Shown: piece by piece, positions 6,833 through 13,208 of the stretch
How positions within the stretch are numbered: the first letter of the stretch is position 1
Layout: each line of letters starts with the position of its first letter
Assembly (NCBI GenBank): GCA_028290345.1
Contig: JAQGKB010000167.1
Span: 1 to 14,076, forward strand
Reading direction: 5' to 3'
Source: Hyphomicrobiales bacterium
GTDB lineage: Bacteria > Pseudomonadota > Alphaproteobacteria > Rhizobiales > Devosiaceae
Length of the DNA: 14,076 nucleotides
The notes under the pieces: generated by a model
The model's input: only the letters and a program-made list of their open reading frames with translations
Database searches by the model: none
Told to the model about the DNA's origin: nothing
Translations under genes and position numbers: made by a program

Positions 6833-7237
6833 ATGACAACCAAAGCCGCGCTATTCGCGCTCCTCGCACTCTGGGGCGTCGGCACCAGCCTCCCCGCTCG
6901 CGCCGAAGACATAGCGCCGGACGATCCGACCAACGCCTCCTATGCCGGGGCTTCACCCTGCGACGTGAGCTTCACCAACCGCGCCTGGACCAAATCCGAA
7001 CCGGGCGAGCTGCCGGGCGTCACCCGGATTTTCCTCTCCGATGGCACGCTGGTTCAGGACAGCTGCTGGGACACGCATCGCCTCTCCCAATGGAAAATGG
7101 TGGCCGACCGGAAGCTGATCTGGAACGAGAACGGCATCGACATCACCGCCGACATCGTAACGCTCGGCCCCAATGAACTGGTGCTGAGCCTGAACCTGCC
7201 CGGCGGGTCCGTCCGGGAACGCTATACGTCGGTCTAG
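6833..7237 (+). CDS. Small exported protein of unknown function
   Basis: The product has 134 residues. TTKAALFALLALWGVGTSLP followed by ARA and then EDIAP is a clear Sec signal peptide with cleavage after ARA. The mature part is about 110 residues, with two cysteines (Cys43 in SPCDVSF and Cys78 in DSCWDTH) that could form a disulfide in the periplasm. The alternation of polar and hydrophobic residues (SQWKMVADRKLIWNENGID, ADIVTLGPNELVLSLNLPGG) suggests a small beta-barrel or sandwich that compares with lipocalin-like folds, but I do not recognise a family. ATG 6833 is preferred over ATG 6827 because the AGGGAGA ribosome site (from 6820) is 7 bases away from it and only about 1 from the other. 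It is monocistronic, with a terminator right after it. Confidence 0.75.
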   Translation: MTTKAALFALLALWGVGTSLPARAEDIAPDDPTNASYAGASPCDVSFTNRAWTKSEPGELPGVTRIFLSDGTLVQDSCWDTHRLSQWKMVADRKLIWNENGIDITADIVTLGPNELVLSLNLPGGSVRERYTSV

Positions 7238-7263
7238 GTGTTCGGCCCAAACAGCCCCCAACG

Positions 7264-7298
7264 AAAAAGGGCGCAAACCTTTCGGTCCGCGCCCAGTT
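7264..7298. terminator. Bidirectional intrinsic terminator between convergent genes
   Basis: GGGCGC (7269-7274) pairs with GCGCCC (7289-7294), with an inner ACC/GGT stem around loop TTTC. On the plus strand it is followed by AGTTTT. On the minus strand it is followed by TTTTTCG, from the A-run at 7264-7268. It can end both the 134-residue protein gene and the exporter gene. Confidence 0.8.
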
Positions 7299-7319
7299 TT
7301 CCCTGCATGGGATCTCTTG

Positions 7320-8531
7320 CTATTCGGCTGGCACTTCAGCCGGTTGCGACGACTTGATGGTCACCTGCGTGAGGATCAGCGCCAGCACGGCGCAGACCGC
7401 GAAGCCCACCACCATCGGCATTGCCGTGCCGTTGAAATAGGCGCCGACCACGCCCATCACCACGGCCCCGGTGACCAATTGCAGCGTGCCCAGCATGGCC
7501 GATGCCGTCCCGGCGATCTCGCCATGCTCTTCCATCGCCAGAACGCCGGTGGTCGGCAGCACCAACCCGAGGAAGCCGAAGGCGATGAACATCAGCGAAC
7601 CCAGCACATCCAGCCTGTCGACGCCGAGCAGGAACACCACCAGCAGCGCCACCATCGCCGCCGCGAAACCGCTGACCGCGGTGCGCACCACCTTGTTCAA
7701 ACCGAACCGCTTTACCCAGAACCCGGTCGACTGCGACACGCCGAAGAACGAGATAGCGTTGATCGAGAAGGCGAAGCTGTATTGGGTCGGCGTCAGGCCA
7801 TAGTGGTCGATCAGGATGAACGACGAATTGCCGATATAGGCCATGAAGCTCGACATCCCGAAGGCACCGATGAAGCTCAGGCCCAAAAAGGTCTTGTCGC
7901 GCAGCAGGATGCCGTAGCTCTTGAACGCACCGCGAACGCTGCTCTCGAGCCGCGCCTCTGCCGGACGCGTCTCCTTCAGCGCCACGATGGTGAACAGCAG
8001 GCCGAGCACGCCCGCCCCGGACATCACCCAAAACACGGTCCGCCAGTCACCGAACTGGATGACCAGGCTCCCGGTAAGCGGCGCCAGGATCGGCGAGATC
8101 GAGAACACGAGCATAAGCAAGCTCATCAGCTGCGCGGCTTCCGCCCCGCGATAGCCATCCCGCACGATGGCGCGCGGCAATGCCATGCTGGCACAAGCCC
8201 CGACGCCCTGAATGAAGCGGAAGACAATGAGCCACTCGATGCTCGGCGACAGCGCGCAACCGATCGCACCGGCGACGAACAGCACCATGCCGAAGTACAG
8301 CGGTGGCTTGCGCCCGATCATGTCGCTCACCGGCCCGTAGACCAGCTGGCACACGGCAATCGCCGCCATGAACGACATCAGGCTGGCCTGCACCTGCGCG
8401 GTGCTGGCCGACAGGCTCCCCGCGATCGAGGGCAGCGTGGGCAAATACATATCGATCGCAAACGGTCCGATGACCGATAGCAAGCCGAGAACGACGGCCG
8501 CCTTCACAATTTGACTTCTCATAGGACGCAT
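7320..8531 (-). CDS. Bcr/CflA-family multidrug efflux MFS transporter
   Basis: The product has 403 residues with twelve predicted membrane helices, the full size for a proton/drug antiporter of the DHA1 group. The first helix is followed by GPFAIDMYLPTLPSIAGSLS, hallmark of Bcr/CflA proteins, where the Asp in helix 1 is conserved. Motif A is GPVSDMIGRKPPLYFG between helices 2 and 3. The helix 4 motif is RFIQGVGACASMALPRAIVR. The helix 5 antiporter motif reads FSISPILAPLTGSLV. It would expel drugs or small metabolites from the cytoplasm. ATG 8531 has only a weak GAAAG ribosome site, and ATG 8522 is a possible alternative. The divergent TetR gene and the palindrome array between them suggest the exporter is repressed by that regulator and induced by a substrate. 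Confidence 0.92.
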   Translation of the reverse strand: MRPMRSQIVKAAVVLGLLSVIGPFAIDMYLPTLPSIAGSLSASTAQVQASLMSFMAAIAVCQLVYGPVSDMIGRKPPLYFGMVLFVAGAIGCALSPSIEWLIVFRFIQGVGACASMALPRAIVRDGYRGAEAAQLMSLLMLVFSISPILAPLTGSLVIQFGDWRTVFWVMSGAGVLGLLFTIVALKETRPAEARLESSVRGAFKSYGILLRDKTFLGLSFIGAFGMSSFMAYIGNSSFILIDHYGLTPTQYSFAFSINAISFFGVSQSTGFWVKRFGLNKVVRTAVSGFAAAMVALLVVFLLGVDRLDVLGSLMFIAFGFLGLVLPTTGVLAMEEHGEIAGTASAMLGTLQLVTGAVVMGVVGAYFNGTAMPMVVGFAVCAVLALILTQVTIKSSQPAEVPAE

Positions 8532-8630
8532 CTTTCGAAAACAGCGTTACGCCACCCCAATCGGGGGCGTATGGCAATATGGCGTTGTGACGAGGGACTG
8601 GCCCCGGGGCATAACCACGCCACGCCGAAG

Positions 8631-8695
8631 CCAGACTTCAGTGTCCAAAATGTTAGACACCACTGTCAAAATTAACTTTGGACACTCTTGTCCAA
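8631..8695. promoter_or_regulatory. Array of two to three TetR operator-like palindromes
   Basis: The best site is TTGGACA-CTCT-TGTCCAA (8678-8695), a perfect 7-4-7 palindrome. The second is TTAGACA-CCAC-TGTCAAA (8653-8670), of the same form. A weaker third is CCAGACT-TCAG-TGTCCAA (8631-8648). Centres are about 22 and 25 bases apart, roughly two helical turns, so bound dimers would lie on nearly the same face. The array lies between the divergent exporter and tetR genes and covers the tetR -35 region, as expected for an auto-regulated TetR pair. Confidence 0.75.
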
Positions 8696-8716
8696 TTCGT
8701 CAACCCCCTTTATGCT
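8688..8716 (+). promoter_or_regulatory. Probable tetR promoter giving a leaderless transcript
   Basis: TTGTCC (8688-8693), a 17-base spacer and TATGCT (8711-8716) each match the sigma-70 boxes at 4 of 6 positions. The expected transcript start, 6-8 bases later, coincides with ATG 8723. No usable ribosome site precedes that ATG, which fits a leaderless mRNA. The -35 box lies inside the strongest operator. Confidence 0.5.
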
Positions 8717-8722
8717 GTGGGG

Positions 8723-9385
8723 ATGGAAACAACTTCTGACCTGTCGCGCGAAGCTCTCGCCCCGCGCGGCCAAGCAGCCAAGCGCCTCAGCATCCTGGAT
8801 GCTGCCACTGCGGTCTTCTGCCGGGACGGCGTTGCCGCCGCCAGCATCGACGCCATTGCGGAAGCTGCCTGCGTTTCACGACAAACGGTTTACAATCACG
8901 TCGGCGACAAAGAAAAACTCTTCGTGGCCGTGGTGAAGGAAGTGACGGCACGCTCGACCGCCCGCCTCTTCGAAACCCTCGGCACCTTTCCGGAAACGCC
9001 CGTTGACGTCGAGCATGAACTGACCGAGTTCGCGGTCCGTCTCGCCGGTAACTGCATGTGCGACCCGGACGGGGCAGCGCTGCGCAAGCTGATCGAAAAC
9101 GAGGGCCAGCGCTACCCGGAACTGTTCGCCACCTGGAAGCAATATGGTCCGGGCAAGAGCTGGCCGGCCATCTCCGCCCGCTTTGCCAAACTCGCCAGCG
9201 CCGGCGACCTCGATATTCCCGATGCCAACCTCGCCGCTCGCCAGTTCATGGCGCTGGTCAACGCCGATTTGCCCAACACCTACTACATGGGCCAGCCCCC
9301 CACCGACGCCGAACTGCTCGAAGCCGCCACCAACGCCGTCAGCACTTTTATCCGCGCGTACCGGCGGCAGTCAGCGGCGGGTTGA
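8723..9385 (+). CDS. TetR/AcrR-family transcriptional regulator
   Basis: The product has 220 residues. Residues about 20-70 hold the TetR DNA-binding domain: ILDAATAVFCRDGVAAASID, then IAEAACVSRQTVYNHVGDKE with the usual recognition helix and the KEKLF that begins helix 4. The C-terminal half (ALRKLIENEGQRYPELFATW, ANLAARQFMALVN) resembles the AefR-like TetR_C ligand-binding domain, which often controls efflux genes. The ligand is unknown. ATG 8723 is chosen over the in-frame TTG at 8678, which lies inside the operator, and over GTG 8717, which lies at the edge of the -10 box. It is divergent from the Bcr/CflA exporter and very probably represses both itself and the exporter through the palindromes at 8631-8695. 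Confidence 0.93.
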   Translation: METTSDLSREALAPRGQAAKRLSILDAATAVFCRDGVAAASIDAIAEAACVSRQTVYNHVGDKEKLFVAVVKEVTARSTARLFETLGTFPETPVDVEHELTEFAVRLAGNCMCDPDGAALRKLIENEGQRYPELFATWKQYGPGKSWPAISARFAKLASAGDLDIPDANLAARQFMALVNADLPNTYYMGQPPTDAELLEAATNAVSTFIRAYRRQSAAG

Positions 9386-9456
9386 TTCCGGCCCAACCAC
9401 CGCTGCTCCGCCACGCCCCGCTGATCACCCACCATCGCTTGTGCACCCAGGCGCCG

Positions 9457-9565
9457 CCCACCGGCTCGTCACCCTCGCGCTCGACGCGAGGGCCCAGACT
9501 GCGGGCGATGGTGCTCATCACAAGCCTGGGTCCTCGGGTCAAACCCGAGGATGACGAATGAGGGG
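9457..9565. repeat. Three-armed palindromic element, copy 2
   Basis: The 92-base core (9466-9557) aligns without gaps to 3783-3874 at about 77 of 92 positions. The closing stem is TCGTCA/TGACGA. Arm A (9472-9479 with 9485-9492) has the same CTCGA loop but a swapped base pair. Arm B (9531-9538 with 9544-9551) has two changed base pairs, both kept. The central stem CCCAGACT/AGCCTGGG has one A-C mismatch, which becomes a G-U pair if the minus strand is transcribed. Similar flanks (CCCACCG before, AATGNGGGG after) suggest the element is slightly longer than the core. It lies between the convergent tetR and kup genes. Confidence 0.85.
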
Positions 9566-9590
9566 TGATGGCTCAACCGATGGATCGGAA

Positions 9591-9637
9591 GGCCCAGATG
9601 CGAGATCTGGCGAGCCTCGAACCACGAGGTTCGGGCC
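9591..9637 (-). other. Paired hairpins just after the kup stop codon
   Basis: CGAACC (9618-9623) and GGTTCG (9628-9633) form a stem around ACGA, and CCAGAT (9594-9599) pairs with ATCTGG (9605-9610). GGCCC (9591-9595) and GGGCC (9633-9637) could close both. In the kup direction the first stem begins 4 bases after the stop. No T-run follows, so its role may be 3' end protection or rho-assisted ending. It may also be a separate dispersed repeat. Confidence 0.5.
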
Positions 9638-11557
9638 CTACAACAACACCTGCGTCCCAATCTCCACCACTCGCCCCGTCGGAATGTGGAAATATTCCGT
9701 CGCGTCGGTAGCGTTGCGCGCCAGCGCGATGAACAGCCGGTCCACCCAGAACGGCAGCCCGCCTTTCGGCGTCGGCTTCAGCGAGCGGCGGGAGAGGAAG
9801 AACGAGGTCGACATGATGTCGAACTTCCAGCCGAGCTTGCGGCCCAGCGCCAGGGCCTTTGGGATGTTCGGGGTTTCGACGTAGCCGAAGGTCACGATCA
9901 CGCGGGCGAACAGTTCGCTGAGCGATTCGATCCGCACCTTCTCGTCGTCCGGCACGCGCGGCGAATTCGAGGTCAGAACCGTCAGGATCACGTTGTGCTC
10001 ATGCAGCACCTTGTAGTGCTTGAGGCTGTGCAGCAGCGCCGTCGGCGCGCCTTCGATATCGCTGGTGAGGAACACCGCAGTGCCCGGAACGATGGTCGGG
10101 CGCTTCTTGGTGAGGTTGTCGACGAGGAACTGCAGCGGCACCTCGTCGCGACGGGTCTTGTCGATGAGTCGTTTTCGGCCCGCCATCCAGGTGACCATGA
10201 TCAGCGCGACTAGCGCCGCAACGAGTGCCGGCACCCAGCCGCCCTGCTCGATCTTGCTGACGTTGGCGATGAAAAAGCCCATGTCCATGACCAGGAACGG
10301 CACCATCGTTGCGGCAACCGCTGCCGGGTGCCATTTCCAGATCCGCCACATGACGATGGAAATCAGGATCGCCGTGACCAGCATGACGCCGGACACCGCA
10401 ATGCCGTAAGCCGACGATAGCGCATTCGAACTCTTGAAGCCGACAACCAGCAGCAACACCGCAATCAACAGGATGGTGGTGATCTGCGGCATGTAGATCT
10501 GGCCGGATTTCGTCTCCGACGTATGGGTCACGGTCATGCGCGGCAGCAGGTTGAGCGCGATGGCCTGCTGCGCCAACGAATAAGTGCCGGTGATACAGGC
10601 CTGGCTGGCGATGACGGTGGCGCAGGTTGCCAGCACGATCATGGGAATGCGAGCCCATTCGGGATGCATCTGGAAGAACGGGTTGGCAGCAGCGCCGGTG
10701 GCGCCATCGAGCACGAAGGCGCCCTGCCCGAAATAGTTCAGCAGCAGGCACGGAAACACCAGGCTGAACCAGGCCACGACCACCGGCCTGCGGCCAAAAT
10801 GGCCAAGGTCGGCATAGAGCGCTTCGGCGCCCGTTATCGCGAGGAAAATCGCCCCGACGACGACCGAGGCAATGCCCCAATGTACGACCAGGAAATGCAC
10901 GCCATAGGCGGGATTGATCGCCAGCAGCACCTGGGGCGTGTGCACGATATGTGCAAGGCCCGATAGCCCGAGCGCCAGGAACCATACGATCATTATTGGC
11001 CCGAAAACCGTCGCCATCTTGCTGGTGCCGAAGCGCTGCACGACGAACAGCCCGATCAGGATCAGGATCGTTACCGGCAGCACGAATTCGCTCAGGTTGG
11101 GCGCAACAGTTTCAACGCCTTCAACGGCCGAAAGCACCGAGATGGCGGGCGTGATGATCGAATCGCCGAAGAACAGCGCCGAGCCGACAATGCCCAGCAC
11201 CAGCAGCCAGGCTGGGCGGCTGGCAAAGCCCTGCCGCGCCAGCGCCATCAGCGAGAGCGTACCGCCCTCGCCCTTGTTGTCGGCTTTGGTGACAAAGAAC
11301 ACGTACTTGACCGAGACCGTCAGCGTCAGCGCCCAGACGATCAGCGAAAGCAGGCCAAGCACTTCGGGGGTGCCGATCCCCTGCGCTGAAACGGCGCCTA
11401 GCGCTTGTCGGAAGGCATAGATCGGGCTCGTACCAATATCGCCGTAAACCACGCCGATCGCTCCCAGTACCAGGACGGGAAACTTCTCGCTGTCATGGCT
11501 GGTAGGCTCGGTCGCAACGGCACCGGCGTCTACGCCGGGCAAACTCGTGTGCGTCAT
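9638..11557 (-). CDS. kup: Potassium uptake protein Kup
   Basis: The product has 639 residues, the normal length of Kup/HAK/KT transporters, which bring in potassium together with protons across the inner membrane. The selectivity motif GVVYGDIGTSPIYAFRQAL lies in helix 1 (Asp40, Thr43). Other family blocks are FFGDSIITPAISVLSAVEGV, FLAITGAEALYADLGHFGRR, GQGAFVLDG and ASQACITGTYSLAQQAIALN. About twelve membrane helices occupy residues 28-460. The C-terminal cytoplasmic domain, about 480-639, is complete and ends with NATDATEYFHIPTGRVVEIG, close to the family consensus. The start at ATG 11557 follows an AAGGGT ribosome site about 4-5 bases upstream. It is a single-gene unit with its own probable promoter. 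No K+-responsive riboswitch is evident in the short leader. Confidence 0.96.
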   Translation of the reverse strand: MTHTSLPGVDAGAVATEPTSHDSEKFPVLVLGAIGVVYGDIGTSPIYAFRQALGAVSAQGIGTPEVLGLLSLIVWALTLTVSVKYVFFVTKADNKGEGGTLSLMALARQGFASRPAWLLVLGIVGSALFFGDSIITPAISVLSAVEGVETVAPNLSEFVLPVTILILIGLFVVQRFGTSKMATVFGPIMIVWFLALGLSGLAHIVHTPQVLLAINPAYGVHFLVVHWGIASVVVGAIFLAITGAEALYADLGHFGRRPVVVAWFSLVFPCLLLNYFGQGAFVLDGATGAAANPFFQMHPEWARIPMIVLATCATVIASQACITGTYSLAQQAIALNLLPRMTVTHTSETKSGQIYMPQITTILLIAVLLLVVGFKSSNALSSAYGIAVSGVMLVTAILISIVMWRIWKWHPAAVAATMVPFLVMDMGFFIANVSKIEQGGWVPALVAALVALIMVTWMAGRKRLIDKTRRDEVPLQFLVDNLTKKRPTIVPGTAVFLTSDIEGAPTALLHSLKHYKVLHEHNVILTVLTSNSPRVPDDEKVRIESLSELFARVIVTFGYVETPNIPKALALGRKLGWKFDIMSTSFFLSRRSLKPTPKGGLPFWVDRLFIALARNATDATEYFHIPTGRVVEIGTQVLL

Positions 11558-11590
11558 GTACCCTTGCTCACCTCGGGAGGAGGCGGCGCT

Positions 11591-11619
11591 TATCTACACC
11601 GCTCACCTCAGCGCTTCAA
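11591..11619 (-). promoter_or_regulatory. Possible kup promoter
   Basis: The minus strand reads TTGAAG (11614-11619), a 17-base spacer and TAGATA (11591-11596). This would start the transcript near 11584 and leave a leader of about 27 bases before the kup ATG. The -35 matches 4 of 6 and the -10 only 3 of 6, so support is modest. Confidence 0.35.
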
Positions 11620-11683
11620 CCGAAGAATGGTTTCAACGCAGGCCAGTTCCGGTCAAGGGATATTCTGGTTGTTCGCAGTAACG

Positions 11684-11753
11684 AAAAGGGCGGCGCTGAG
11701 TAAGCGCCGCCCCATTCCGGGAGGGAGACCTTGGAGAGAGAGACTCCCGGAAT
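11684..11753 (-). terminator. Tandem hairpins with an intrinsic terminator after the FMN reductase gene
   Basis: In the minus direction the last base of the stop codon begins a perfect 10-bp stem, ATTCCGGGAG (11714-11723) with CTCCCGGAAT (11744-11753), around a 20-base loop. One base later comes the terminator, GGGCGGCGCT (11688-11697) with AGCGCCGCCC (11703-11712), loop of 5, followed by TTTT on the minus strand. The second stem is a clear intrinsic terminator. The first may protect the 3' end. Confidence 0.88.
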
Positions 11754-12355
11754 TATTCCGCGGCTTTGCGCTGCGCGTCTTCGTCGCGCGCTGCCTTGGT
11801 GGCGTTGGTCCACCAGACCAAATTTTCCAGCACGTCCGGAACGAACTGGTCGAACACCGGAGCGGTCTCTTCCCAGGTCTTCTGGCCGAACATGATCTGC
11901 ATGAATTCGCTGCCGCCAATGTGGATGCCCTGACGGGTCGGGACCATCTGCAGTTCCACGGCGATGTTGCGAAGATGCTCGACGGCACGCGCACCGCCAA
12001 CAGAACCGTAGCCGATGAAGGCAGCCGACTTGCGGATGAACGGCGTGTAGGCGTGGTCGATAGCGTTCTTCAGCGCGCCGGGGACCGAGCGGTTGTATTC
12101 GGCTGTGACAAAGATATAGCCGTCGAATTCAGCCAGCTTCTTCTGCCAGGCGATGGCGGTCGGATCGGTCGCCGGCATCCACGCATCGGATGCGGGAGCG
12201 TCGAACAGCGGCAGCGGATAATCCTTCAGGTCGACGAGTTCGACATCGATATCGGTCCGCGCCTTGGCATGGTTGAAGATCCAGTTCGAGGGCTTGTCGC
12301 CAAACCGATTGGGGCGAATGCTTCCGATAATGACTGCAATTTTGGGTTTCGACAT
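11753..12355 (-). CDS. NAD(P)H-dependent FMN reductase (flavodoxin-like fold)
   Basis: The product has 200 residues of the NADPH-dependent FMN reductase/azoreductase-like family. It begins KPKIAVIIGSIRPNRFGDKP, whose GSIRPNR (residues 11-17) is the FMN phosphate loop. Residues 86-93 read EYNRSVPG, the conserved loop that contacts the isoalloxazine ring, and GYGSVGGARAVEHLR follows from residue 115. It likely reduces free or bound FMN, quinones or azo compounds in the cytoplasm; the substrate cannot be told. ATG 12355 is supported by AGGAG about 8 bases upstream. The frame stays open upstream to 12592, but that part does not look like protein. It is a single-gene unit with promoter and terminator. 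A link to the yellow enzyme or exporter is only thematic (flavin-based detoxification). Confidence 0.93.
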   Translation of the reverse strand: MSKPKIAVIIGSIRPNRFGDKPSNWIFNHAKARTDIDVELVDLKDYPLPLFDAPASDAWMPATDPTAIAWQKKLAEFDGYIFVTAEYNRSVPGALKNAIDHAYTPFIRKSAAFIGYGSVGGARAVEHLRNIAVELQMVPTRQGIHIGGSEFMQIMFGQKTWEETAPVFDQFVPDVLENLVWWTNATKAARDEDAQRKAAE

Positions 12356-12391
12356 ATTCCGTCTCCTGGGGACTAAAAGTAACTGAGGCTC

Positions 12392-12419
12392 AATATGTGA
12401 CCTGATGCCCGGATCGCAA
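12392..12419 (-). promoter_or_regulatory. Probable promoter of the FMN reductase gene
   Basis: The minus strand reads TTGCGA (12414-12419), a 16-base spacer and CATATT (12392-12397), each 4 of 6 to consensus. The transcript would start near 12385, about 30 bases before the ATG. Directly upstream is an inverted repeat, GCAGGC (12420-12425) and GCCTGC (12437-12442), a plausible but unproven regulator site. Confidence 0.45.
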
Positions 12420-12442
12420 GCAGGCACATTTTTGTAGCCTGC

Positions 12443-12681
12443 AACAGCCGGTCGCATATCCCGGTAACCACTCCCTCGAATTGCACCACCAATGCTGCTG
12501 AACCTGGCCTCAAACCATTGATTTCTAGCGTTTTTTCGCATACAGAAACATTTGGTTACAATCGAAAACACCCGATTGGCTGGGGGAAGCAATCACACTG
12601 TCGCAAAAAGCTGAACAGCGAACGCTGCCGGCGAGGTGGATGCATCCTCTTGATGTGGAATACTAAGTGTTAGGGAACGAC
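12443..12681. other. Intergenic region upstream of the 111-residue exported protein gene
   Basis: There is no gene here. TACAAT at 12557-12562 is a good -10 box for the plus strand but has only a poor -35 box (TTTCGC, 17 bases upstream). It would give a leader of about 110 bases, in which a perfect 10-base palindrome, GGATGCATCC, lies at 12638-12647. The long leader might carry regulation, but I recognise no riboswitch. Confidence 0.4.
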
Positions 12682-13017
12682 ATGAGACTCAAAATAGTTG
12701 CAGCCGCAGCGCTCGCCGTAGTCGCCCTTTTCGGGGCAACGGCCGCCGCTTCCGCCATGGACCGCCACGTCAACGTGACCAACGGCACCAAGGTCAAGAT
12801 CACCGAATTCTACGCGTCCTCGGCCGGCACCAAGACCTGGGAGGAAGATATTCTGGGCAAGGGCGTGATCGAACCGGGCCAAGCCTGGAATATCAATGTC
12901 GACGATGGCACCGGATACTGCAAGTACGACTTCAAGGCCGTGTTCGCCGATGGCGACGAAGCCGAGAAAGACGGCGTGAACGTCTGCGAACTCAGCAAGT
13001 TCACCTTCACCGAATAA
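12682..13017 (+). CDS. Small secreted two-cysteine protein of unknown function
   Basis: The product has 111 residues. The N-terminus MRLKIVAAAALAVVALFGAT ends in AAASA, a clear signal peptide cut after about residue 25, leaving a mature protein of about 86 residues. It contains NVTNGTKVKITEFYASSAGT, TWEEDILGKGVIEPGQAWNI and then Cys80 (GYCKYDFKAVFADGD) and Cys102 (VNVCEL), likely a disulfide in the periplasm. The pattern recalls small secreted rhizobial proteins with alternating beta-strands, often annotated only as hypothetical. I cannot name a function. The start at ATG 12682 has an AGGGAA ribosome site 5 bases away; GTG 12667 is less likely. It is monocistronic with its own terminator. The net acidic mature sequence would fit a soluble periplasmic or extracellular protein. 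Confidence 0.85.
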   Translation: MRLKIVAAAALAVVALFGATAAASAMDRHVNVTNGTKVKITEFYASSAGTKTWEEDILGKGVIEPGQAWNINVDDGTGYCKYDFKAVFADGDEAEKDGVNVCELSKFTFTE

Positions 13018-13036
13018 TCAGCTGACCGCCGGAACT

Positions 13037-13067
13037 GCTGCGGGCACCCGCTGTCCGCAGCTTTTTT
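13037..13067 (+). terminator. Intrinsic terminator of the 111-residue protein gene
   Basis: GCTGCGG (13037-13043) pairs with CCGCAGC (13055-13061), followed directly by six T (13062-13067). It stands 19 bases after the stop codon. An alternative inner GCGGG/CCCGC pairing is possible. Confidence 0.88.
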
Positions 13068-13095
13068 GTGTGCGGAGGGGTTGGGGGCGCGAAAC

Positions 13096-13197
13096 ACCCC
13101 CACCCTGGCCCTCCCCACAATGGGGAGGGAAATCTACGGCCCTGCAATCTGGCGTTCCCTCCCCCTAGTGGGGAGGGAGGCGGCAGCGGGTGGGGGT
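13096..13197. repeat. Two-hairpin palindromic element (GC-rich, TCCCC type)
   Basis: A perfect 10-bp closing stem, ACCCCCACCC (13096-13105) with GGGTGGGGGT (13188-13197), encloses two hairpins. The first is CCCTCCCCA (13109-13117) with TGGGGAGGG (13121-13129) and a 3-base loop. The second is TCCCTCCCC (13156-13164) with GGGGAGGGA (13170-13178). The hairpins resemble each other. The element lies between the terminator of the secreted-protein gene and the 3' end of the convergent pdxJ gene. Similar C-rich palindromes are common between genes in Rhizobiales, from memory and not checked. Confidence 0.8.
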
Positions 13198-13208
13198 TGA
13201 GCAGAACC

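Noticed and set aside
7317..8480. Open frame of 387 codons opposite the exporter gene
   Set aside because: The translation is rich in His, Gln, Arg and Asp, typical of the complement of a membrane-protein gene; the minus strand has the twelve-helix exporter.
11405..12376. Open frame of 323 codons spanning the kup start, the terminator and the FMN reductase gene
   Set aside because: It crosses two genes and an intrinsic terminator on the other strand; no protein family is visible.
12550..12562. TTTGGTTACAAT resembling the ArsR half-site TGGTTAT
   Set aside because: It is a single imperfect half-site without a partner arm; likely chance overlap with a -10 box.
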